From positions 1 through 18,450 of the forward strand of contig JAOUKJ010000018.1 of assembly GCA_029882675.1 (NCBI GenBank): 18,450 nt of DNA, in the 5' to 3' direction. The notes beneath the pieces are model-generated. The model had not been told where the DNA came from and made no database searches. It saw only the letters and a list, made by a program, of their open reading frames with translations. This document shows positions 7,854-13,637 of this stretch, in pieces (the stretch's first letter is position 1; each line of letters starts with the position of its first letter). This DNA comes from Cyclobacteriaceae bacterium (GTDB lineage Bacteria > Bacteroidota > Bacteroidia > Cytophagales > Cyclobacteriaceae). The position numbers were made by a program, and so were the translations under genes.

Positions 7854-9123
7854 GGATCGCGACAATACAGTATTTGATTTAATAGAAAAAGAGAAAAAAC
7901 GTCAGCAAGATGGCCTTGAGCTGATTGCTTCCGAAAACTTCACATCTCCCCAGGTCATGGAAGCCATGGGAAGTGTTCTGACCAATAAATATGCAGAGGG
8001 CCTACCCGGCAAAAGGTATTATGCGGGCTGTGAAGTCGTTGATGAGATCGAGCAGTTGGCTATTGACCGTGTGAAGGAATTATATGGCGCTGTTTGGGCC
8101 AATGTACAACCTCATTCAGGAGCTCAGGCTAACGCAGCCGTCATGCTGGCTGTTTTAAATGCCGGTGATAAAATACTTGGATTTAACTTATCACACGGTG
8201 GCCACCTCACGCACGGTTCACCTGTGAATTTCTCAGGTAAACTCTACCAGCCTGTTTTTTACGGCGTAGAAAAAGAGTCCGGCCTCATTGATTGGGACGA
8301 GCTGGACAAAACAGCAAAAAAAGAAAAACCCAAACTCATCATTTGTGGAGCGTCTGCATATAGCAGAGACTGGGATTATGAAAAGCTGCGTGAAACAGCC
8401 GACAGCATTGGAGCTTTATTGCTCGCAGACATATCACACCCCTCAGGGCTAATTGCCCGGGGCCTGCTTAACGACCCCCTTCCTTTTTGTCATATTGTCA
8501 CAACTACCACGCATAAGACCCTGCGCGGTCCCCGCGGTGGTATGATCATGATCGGTGAAAATTTTGAAAATCCCTTTGGGCTCAAAACACCAAAAGGTTC
8601 ATTGAGGAAGATATCTTCCCTACTCGATTCCGGGGTTTTTCCCGGCACACAGGGTGGCCCTCTCGAACATGTCATCGCCGCTAAAGCAGTCGCTTTTAAG
8701 GAAGCCTTGTCTGATGACTACCTGCACTACGTAGTACAAGTCGCTAAAAATGCGCGGGCTATGGCGGGCGAGTTTGTAAAACGTGGATATCAGATAATCT
8801 CTGATGGGACAGACAATCATATGATGCTTATCGATTTAAGGTCAAAAGGACTTACGGGAAAAACAGCTGAAGAAACACTCATCAAAGCTGATATCACCAT
8901 CAACAAAAACATGGTACCCTTTGATGAAGAGTCTCCTTTTGTCACTTCCGGTATGCGGCTGGGGACAGCTGCAGTAACCACGCGTGGTATGGTGGAAAAT
9001 GACATGGTGAAAATCGTACAACTCATAGATCGTGTTCTTGAACATAGTGAAGATCAGGATGTGATCAAGGAAACCAGGTCGGAAATTAACAATTGGATGA
9101 ACTCATTCCCTTTATATAAATAA
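7852..9123 (+). CDS. glyA: Serine hydroxymethyltransferase
   Basis: A cytoplasmic PLP enzyme of 423 residues that interconverts serine and glycine while transferring a one-carbon unit to tetrahydrofolate. Visible family signatures are LELIASENFTSPQVMEAMGS near the start, GKRYYAGCEVVDEIE, the glycine-rich HSGAQANAAV, and TTTTHKTLRGPRGGMI, in which K222 is the expected PLP-binding lysine. Length matches the family (about 415-430). I use the ATG at 7852 (MDRDNTVFDLIEKEKKRQ) and not the in-frame TTG at 7825, because the latter lies in the presumed -7 box. tatC begins 2 bp after the stop and rpiB 1 bp after tatC, so the three are probably co-transcribed. It is metabolically linked to gcvP at the left edge, since both handle glycine and methylene-THF. 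Confidence 0.97.
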   Translation: MDRDNTVFDLIEKEKKRQQDGLELIASENFTSPQVMEAMGSVLTNKYAEGLPGKRYYAGCEVVDEIEQLAIDRVKELYGAVWANVQPHSGAQANAAVMLAVLNAGDKILGFNLSHGGHLTHGSPVNFSGKLYQPVFYGVEKESGLIDWDELDKTAKKEKPKLIICGASAYSRDWDYEKLRETADSIGALLLADISHPSGLIARGLLNDPLPFCHIVTTTTHKTLRGPRGGMIMIGENFENPFGLKTPKGSLRKISSLLDSGVFPGTQGGPLEHVIAAKAVAFKEALSDDYLHYVVQVAKNARAMAGEFVKRGYQIISDGTDNHMMLIDLRSKGLTGKTAEETLIKADITINKNMVPFDEESPFVTSGMRLGTAAVTTRGMVENDMVKIVQLIDRVLEHSEDQDVIKETRSEINNWMNSFPLYK

Positions 9124-9125
9124 TT

Positions 9126-9998
9126 ATGACGGAGGAAACCGAAGAAGTACCCGCAATACCCCAGGAAAAGGAAATGAGCTTTTTGGAGCACCTCGAAGAG
9201 CTCCGTTGGCACATTGTGCGTTCTACCATTGCCATTCTTGTTTTTACGGTGGGCCTGTTCATTGCCAAAGATTTTCTTTTTGGCACCATCATCTTTGCAC
9301 CCACACAAACTGACTTTTGGACATTCAGAATGTTGTGCAAATTAGGTGACCTGGTTAGTTTAGATTTCCTTTGTTTTGGGGATTTTCCGTTTGAACTCCA
9401 AAGCAGGCAAATGATGGGGCAGTTTATGATGCACGTTACTGCATCCTTTATTGGCGGTTTCATTATTTCTTTCCCCTACGTGTTTTTTGAAATATGGCGA
9501 TTTATCAGTCCCGGCCTTTATTCCAATGAGAAAAATGTGTCCAAGGGTGCCGTTTTCTTTGTAAGCTTATTGTTTTCCATCGGTGTGTTGTTTGGATACT
9601 ATATCGTGACCCCTGTAGCGGTTAACTTCTTCGCCAATTATTCTGTTTATGCTGAAGTAAAAAATCAGTTTGACATCACCAATTACGTGACTACCGTGGC
9701 TATTTTGGTTTTGGGAAGTGGTATTTTGTTTCAACTGCCTATTGTTACCTATTTTACAACGAAGGTAGGTCTTGTCACACCTGAACTGATGATAAAATAT
9801 CGCAAGCACTCTATTGTGGTTATTTTTATTTTATCGGCCATGATTACTCCACCCGACCCCTTCACTCAAATTTTTATTGGTGTCCCGCTGATTTTCCTTT
9901 ACCAAATCAGTATAATGATCTCCAGATCCGTGATACGTAAACAGGCAAAACAAGAACAGCAAGAACAACAAGAAATCCAGTTACGAAAAAATCCTTAA
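9126..9998 (+). CDS. tatC: Twin-arginine translocase subunit TatC
   Basis: The 290-residue core receptor of the Tat system, which exports folded proteins bearing a twin-arginine signal across the inner membrane. Family marks are HLEELRWHI at 22-30 (E25 and R27 correspond to the conserved ELR of the signal-binding site), FFEIWRFISPGLYSNEK with E122, and TPPDPFTQ at 241-248. Six membrane segments can be drawn. The first periplasmic loop (about 50-100) is longer than in E. coli and carries Cys71 and Cys83; I recall such a loop from other Bacteroidota TatC proteins. The C-terminal tail is rich in Gln/Glu. No tatA or tatB is in the window. It starts 2 bp after glyA and ends 1 bp before rpiB, which implies translation coupling. 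Confidence 0.96.
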   Translation: MTEETEEVPAIPQEKEMSFLEHLEELRWHIVRSTIAILVFTVGLFIAKDFLFGTIIFAPTQTDFWTFRMLCKLGDLVSLDFLCFGDFPFELQSRQMMGQFMMHVTASFIGGFIISFPYVFFEIWRFISPGLYSNEKNVSKGAVFFVSLLFSIGVLFGYYIVTPVAVNFFANYSVYAEVKNQFDITNYVTTVAILVLGSGILFQLPIVTYFTTKVGLVTPELMIKYRKHSIVVIFILSAMITPPDPFTQIFIGVPLIFLYQISIMISRSVIRKQAKQEQQEQQEIQLRKNP

Positions 9999-9999
9999 A

Positions 10000-10434
10000 A
10001 TGACTAAACCCGTTGCCATCGGATCAGACCACGCCGGATTTGACCTGAAATCAGATATCATTGCATTACTTACCTCGATAGGTATTGAAGTTAAGGACTT
10101 TGGCCCGAATAATGGAGAATCTGTCGATTATCCTGATTTTGCACATCCTGTTTCTGCGGCTGTCCAATCCGGCCAATGTGAACTGGGCGTCCTGATATGT
10201 GGGAGTGGAAATGGTGTGGCCATGACGGCCAATAAATATCCAAATATCCGTGCAGCCATCTGCTGGACAAAAGAATTGGCCCAACTGGCCCGTTCACACA
10301 ATAATGCCAATATCTTATGTCTGCCTGCCCGTTTTGTGAGTCCGGAGACTGCAAAAGACATTACAAACGCCTTCTTTAGTACAGAATTTGAAGGTGGTAG
10401 GCATCAAAGAAGGGTTGGGAAAATTAATTGTTGA
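10000..10434 (+). CDS. rpiB: Ribose-5-phosphate isomerase B
   Basis: A 144-residue cytoplasmic isomerase of the RpiB/LacA/LacB family, interconverting ribose 5-phosphate and ribulose 5-phosphate in the pentose phosphate pathway. Evidence: AIGSDHAGFDLK (D10, H11) at the N-terminus, DFGPNNGESVDYPDFAHPV, and LICGSGNGVAMTANK with the catalytic-type Cys67 (Cys66 in E. coli RpiB). Next come IRAAICW and RSHNNANILCLPAR with H100, and a terminal GRHQRRVGKI that fits the phosphate-binding arginines. Length is typical. The ATG at 10000 is one base after the tatC stop, making it the third gene of the glyA-tatC-rpiB set. Its stop lies within an 11-bp tandem duplication and only 11 bp from the end of a convergent gene. 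Confidence 0.96.
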   Translation: MTKPVAIGSDHAGFDLKSDIIALLTSIGIEVKDFGPNNGESVDYPDFAHPVSAAVQSGQCELGVLICGSGNGVAMTANKYPNIRAAICWTKELAQLARSHNNANILCLPARFVSPETAKDITNAFFSTEFEGGRHQRRVGKINC

Positions 10435-10444
10435 TTAATTGTTG
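10423..10444. repeat. 11-bp tandem duplication across the rpiB stop
   Basis: ATTAATTGTTG is repeated head-to-tail at 10423-10433 and 10434-10444. The rpiB TGA (10432-10434) falls at the junction and the second copy fills the gap to the convergent gene, whose stop codon starts at 10448 on the minus strand. This looks like a local slippage duplication. Confidence 0.7.
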
Positions 10445-10445
10445 A

Positions 10446-11843
10446 TTATATTTTTTTCCACGCTGGCCTTCCGGGTATTTTCTCGTAGTTTTCTCGTATC
10501 TCCGGAATTTTCGGCATGAATTTTCCCATCAGGTTATCTTCGTCGATGATAATGTCTGGAAAATCAGTCATAATCCCTTGGAAAACCTCACTGATATTTC
10601 CGTAATCAGGGGTTGATGTGAAATATTTTTCCGACAATCGCCAATCAAAAAATCTGGAGGCATGCTTTGCCTTATAATAATAATGAACTTGCGGCCCCAA
10701 TACCAGAATTCGTTTACCTTCAACCGTATCAGTCCAGCTATTCTCGGTAAGTCGTTCCTCATTACCCAAATAAGCATCAAAACCGGAAGGCCTGTAAACA
10801 TGTAACAGGTTCGTCCCTACAATAGAAAACAAGAGGAAATAAAAAGCAATATTTATCAACCGCTTCCTTTTTACAATAAGAAAAAAATGAGTGGTGAAAA
10901 ATGCTACAGGAAGGGTAAATAAATGAAGTAGTATTGGAGAACCTCCATCAGAAAGATAAAAAATCAATCCGCATGAAACCATCCAAATAAACATAACCTG
11001 AATCAGTGTGGATTGATAGTTACTAAACCGTCCTGATGCTGCAATTGCAAGTATTGAAAACGAGAAATATATTGCCGGAACAATCCATACTTTTCCCAGA
11101 CCAGTCAATCCATTGACTACCCCCTGGTCAAACAAACCAATGACCACAAGATATAAGTCCCCGGCATGGCCTTTTAGCAGATATATTGTAGGCAAAAGAA
11201 GTATTGGCAGAATAAATCCATACGCCAGTAAAAAGTATCTCCGAAGTAATGTATTGGTGAAAAGAATAAAAATCAGGAAAGATATGCCCATAAATATGGT
11301 CAGACTTTGCATAAATAAAGCGGCAATGGCAAAATAAATACCAATGGCAAATATTTTCTCATCGCGCTTGATCCTGAATTCCAAATGAGAAAACTGGAAA
11401 TTTAGGGCAAGCAAAATAAACGTCTGGGCAAGCACAAATGGAGACAAGGTGTAGGATGCCGGCGAAAGAGACATGAAAAGTCCAAATAAAAGCACGGGTA
11501 TGGCGGTTTGCTCAAAGGTAGCTTTATTGCCATTTATCAGTTTGCCGAACAAAAAACACTGAATAGCTATCAACAGGAAATTCAATATGTGATGCGCCAC
11601 CAGTGATGATCCAAATAAAAAATCGAGCAATCCATATAACCATCCGGCGAGTGGGCCTATTGATGTGTATATTTCCGAATAAAGCCAGAATCCTTCTGAT
11701 ACCTTCTGTCCGAGTAATAAATACTGCAGTTCATTCTGTTGTGTAATACCCCCGTAAAAATAAAATGGTAACCGCACCAATAATAACAAAAATATAATGA
11801 CGATAAACCGAAAGGGGTCGTTTATTTTCAGGTAATTAAACAA
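10446..11843 (-). CDS. Polytopic membrane protein, GT-C glycosyltransferase-like
   Basis: A 465-residue protein with about ten hydrophobic segments over residues 10-350, then a soluble C-terminal domain (about 360-465) beginning after LLHVYRPSGFDAY. The first extracytoplasmic stretch (NELQYLLLGQKVSEG, then LYSEIYTSIGPLAGWLYGL) recalls the acidic first loop and GxxLYxDxxxxxPP pattern of GT-C lipid-phosphate-sugar glycosyltransferases such as PMT/ArnT types, but the usual DE pair is only NE here. Function is therefore an inference: possibly a transferase acting on an undecaprenyl- or polyprenyl-linked sugar, or an uncharacterised relative. Translation starts at TTG (11843): the only codons upstream before an in-frame stop offer no ATG or GTG, and the MFNYLKINDPFRF start reads naturally. 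It converges on rpiB and is divergent from rbfA (89-bp gap). Confidence 0.75.
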   Translation of the reverse strand: MFNYLKINDPFRFIVIIFLLLLVRLPFYFYGGITQQNELQYLLLGQKVSEGFWLYSEIYTSIGPLAGWLYGLLDFLFGSSLVAHHILNFLLIAIQCFLFGKLINGNKATFEQTAIPVLLFGLFMSLSPASYTLSPFVLAQTFILLALNFQFSHLEFRIKRDEKIFAIGIYFAIAALFMQSLTIFMGISFLIFILFTNTLLRRYFLLAYGFILPILLLPTIYLLKGHAGDLYLVVIGLFDQGVVNGLTGLGKVWIVPAIYFSFSILAIAASGRFSNYQSTLIQVMFIWMVSCGLIFYLSDGGSPILLHLFTLPVAFFTTHFFLIVKRKRLINIAFYFLLFSIVGTNLLHVYRPSGFDAYLGNEERLTENSWTDTVEGKRILVLGPQVHYYYKAKHASRFFDWRLSEKYFTSTPDYGNISEVFQGIMTDFPDIIIDEDNLMGKFMPKIPEIRENYEKIPGRPAWKKI

Positions 11844-11889
11844 GGTCTGTGCGCGTTAGTTGAAAATTAAAAATTAATACAAAAACAGA

Positions 11890-11920
11890 TTAATCAGAAA
11901 AAAAAGTAAATTTAATCTGA
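11890..11920. promoter_or_regulatory. Paired TTAATCwGA repeats at the rbfA promoter
   Basis: TTAATCAGA (11890-11898) and TTAATCTGA (11912-11920) are near-identical direct repeats 22 bp apart start to start, about two helical turns. The same bases also form an inverted repeat, CAGATTAA (11886-11893) with TTAATCTG (11912-11919). They end just before TATTTG at 11921-11926, the likely -7 region of rbfA, in the spacer shared with the divergent membrane-protein gene. A regulator-binding site is possible but unproven. Confidence 0.35.
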
Positions 11921-11932
11921 TATTTGCAGGAT

Positions 11933-12298
11933 ATGGAAAGTCAGCGACAAAAAAAATTTTCAAGGCTTATTCTTAAAGAAATAAGTGACATCTTTCAGGT
12001 TGATAAAAAAGGCATACTGGGAGGACAATTGGTCACCGTGATGGATGTTAAGGCTTCACCAGACCTCAGCGTTGCCAAAATTTATTTGAGCTTTATGATG
12101 GTGAAAGACCGCGAACAAATATTCAACATGATAAATGAGCGCAAAAGTGAAATTAGAAATATGCTTGGCCAGCGTATTGGCAAGCAGGTAAGGAAAGTGC
12201 CTGAGCTTATTTTTTATATTGACGAAGTAGAAGAAAATGCAGCAAGACTGGAAGACATCCTGAAAAATCTGCATATTCCTCCCGCTAAAGAGAATTAA
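11933..12298 (+). CDS. rbfA: Ribosome-binding factor A
   Basis: A 121-residue single-domain KH-like protein that binds the 30S subunit and assists late 16S rRNA 5' processing and cold adaptation. Evidence: SRLILKEISDIFQ near the start, LVTVMDVKASPDLSVAKIYLSFM in the middle (the typical V..V..s.DL..A.vy.s pattern) and RIGKQVRKVPELIFYIDEV (the usual LR..P.L.F..D). The length fits the family. I chose the ATG at 11933 (MESQRQKKFSR) over an in-frame TTG at 11924 because the latter lies in the TATTTG sequence likely to be the -7 region. The permease gene follows 11 bp after the stop and is probably in the same transcript. Confidence 0.94.
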   Translation: MESQRQKKFSRLILKEISDIFQVDKKGILGGQLVTVMDVKASPDLSVAKIYLSFMMVKDREQIFNMINERKSEIRNMLGQRIGKQVRKVPELIFYIDEVEENAARLEDILKNLHIPPAKEN

Positions 12299-12309
12299 AA
12301 TCCCATTCC

Positions 12310-13533
12310 GTGAATTTATCCAGTTACATCGCCAAAAGGTATTTTGTATCCCGGAAAAAAAAGAACTTCATCAATTGGCTTTCATATATCTCGATAGCCA
12401 TTGTAGCAGTGTGTTGTGCCGCACTGATCATCGTCCTTTCTTTTTTCAACGGTCTTGGTGACCTGCTTCGCTCATTAAACAACGCCTTCGACCCGGAAAT
12501 AAAGATAGAAGTCATAAAAGGCAAATCCTTTGAGTATTCCGATGAACTAAAAAACGCTGTAAATGCTGTTGAAGGTGTCGAACTGGTGACGGAAGTCATT
12601 GAAGATTATGCTTATGTGAAATACCAGGGGGCAGAAATGGTCGTGACTATGAAAGGGGTAAGTGAGGATTTTATGACTGACAATCGCCTCGAAAATTCCA
12701 TTGTACATGGGGAATATAAATTGATGGAAAACAACACTCCTTATGCCATTGTTGGGGAAGGTGTGCAGTTTTATTTACACATACAACCCGGCAATGAGAT
12801 GAATGCCTTACAGATTCATTATATAAAAGATGTGAAGCCCGGCCGATTAAATCCCGCTGAACTGTACAGCAAAAGAAGCATTTTGCCTTCATCTGTTTTT
12901 TCCATTGAGAAAAGCATTGATGAAAATTACATTTTAGTACCCTTGGAATTTGCCCGGGACTTACTTGACTACGGAATGAAAAGGACAGCCCTCGAGATAA
13001 AAACAAGCAAAGAACATTCACCCTATGACGTACAGGCAAAACTCCGGGAAGCTTTAGGTGAAGGCTTTACTGTTTTAAATGCTGAAGAGCAACATGCTGA
13101 TCTTTTTAAACTGTTAAAAATGGAAAAACTCTTCACTTTTCTTTCCCTGGTTCTCATATTAGGTGTAGGATCCATCAATATTTTTTTTGTATTAAGTATG
13201 CTGGCCCTGGAAAAGAAAAAAGATATATCCATTCTTTTTTCCATGGGTGCATCTGCTTCCCTCATCAGAAACATATTCATTAAGGAAGGCATGCTTATCG
13301 CAGGATTTGGAGCTGTTGCAGGACTGCTCACCGGCGCTTTGGTGTGCTGGTTACAAGGGACAGTCGGGTTGATCTCCATGGGCATGGCCACCGCTGTACA
13401 AAACTATTATCCCGTGAGGATGGCCTGGCCGGATTTCATTTATATCGCCCTGTCAATCATCACCCTTACCCTGCTCATCTCTTTTAGGCCTGCCACACTG
13501 GCCACGCGGTATCACTCCATCGAAGAGTTGTGA
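12310..13533 (+). CDS. LolC/LolE-type FtsX-family ABC permease
   Basis: A 407-residue inner-membrane permease of the MacB/FtsX superfamily, most like LolC/LolE, which with the LolD ATPase releases lipoproteins from the inner membrane to the carrier LolA. One N-terminal membrane segment (about 25-47, preceded by YIAKRYFVSRKKKNFINW) is followed by a large periplasmic domain (about 50-270). Three further segments come at about 275-305, 320-355 and 375-395, the 1+3 topology of the family. The second segment runs into LALEKKKDISILFSMGAS, the cytoplasmic coupling region expected between segments 2 and 3. Translation begins with GTG at 12310, 11 bp after rbfA; no in-frame ATG lies near it and MNLSSYIAKRYF is a typical family start. 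No ATPase gene is in the window. LolC/E is the most likely role, but other FtsX-type exporters cannot be excluded. Confidence 0.85.
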   Translation: MNLSSYIAKRYFVSRKKKNFINWLSYISIAIVAVCCAALIIVLSFFNGLGDLLRSLNNAFDPEIKIEVIKGKSFEYSDELKNAVNAVEGVELVTEVIEDYAYVKYQGAEMVVTMKGVSEDFMTDNRLENSIVHGEYKLMENNTPYAIVGEGVQFYLHIQPGNEMNALQIHYIKDVKPGRLNPAELYSKRSILPSSVFSIEKSIDENYILVPLEFARDLLDYGMKRTALEIKTSKEHSPYDVQAKLREALGEGFTVLNAEEQHADLFKLLKMEKLFTFLSLVLILGVGSINIFFVLSMLALEKKKDISILFSMGASASLIRNIFIKEGMLIAGFGAVAGLLTGALVCWLQGTVGLISMGMATAVQNYYPVRMAWPDFIYIALSIITLTLLISFRPATLATRYHSIEEL

Positions 13534-13606
13534 TGAAAATAATGATTTTAATCAGTTCCTGTGTTTATTTCCTTCATTCTAAAATGGTGATTCGGTGAAA
13601 AATGCC

Positions 13607-13614
13607 TTAATTTG
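13607..13614 (+). promoter_or_regulatory. Weak -7 box before the SNF2 gene
   Basis: TTAATTTG differs from TA-N2-TTTG by one base and is followed by CAGG, as at rbfA (TTTGCAGG at 11923-11930). It lies 23 bp before the ATG at 13638, a plausible position for a promoter specific to the SNF2 gene. Confidence 0.3.
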
Positions 13615-13637
13615 CAGGTTAGTTAAGTGAAATTTTT

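Noticed and set aside
12671..13039. Minus-strand open frame of 122 codons inside the LolC/E-type permease gene
   Set aside because: Antisense shadow of the permease periplasmic domain, with no signal, motif or spacing to support it.
13534..13637. Terminator between the permease and SNF2 genes
   Set aside because: Only a 5-bp dyad (TGATT-TT-AATCA) is present, with no T-tract.
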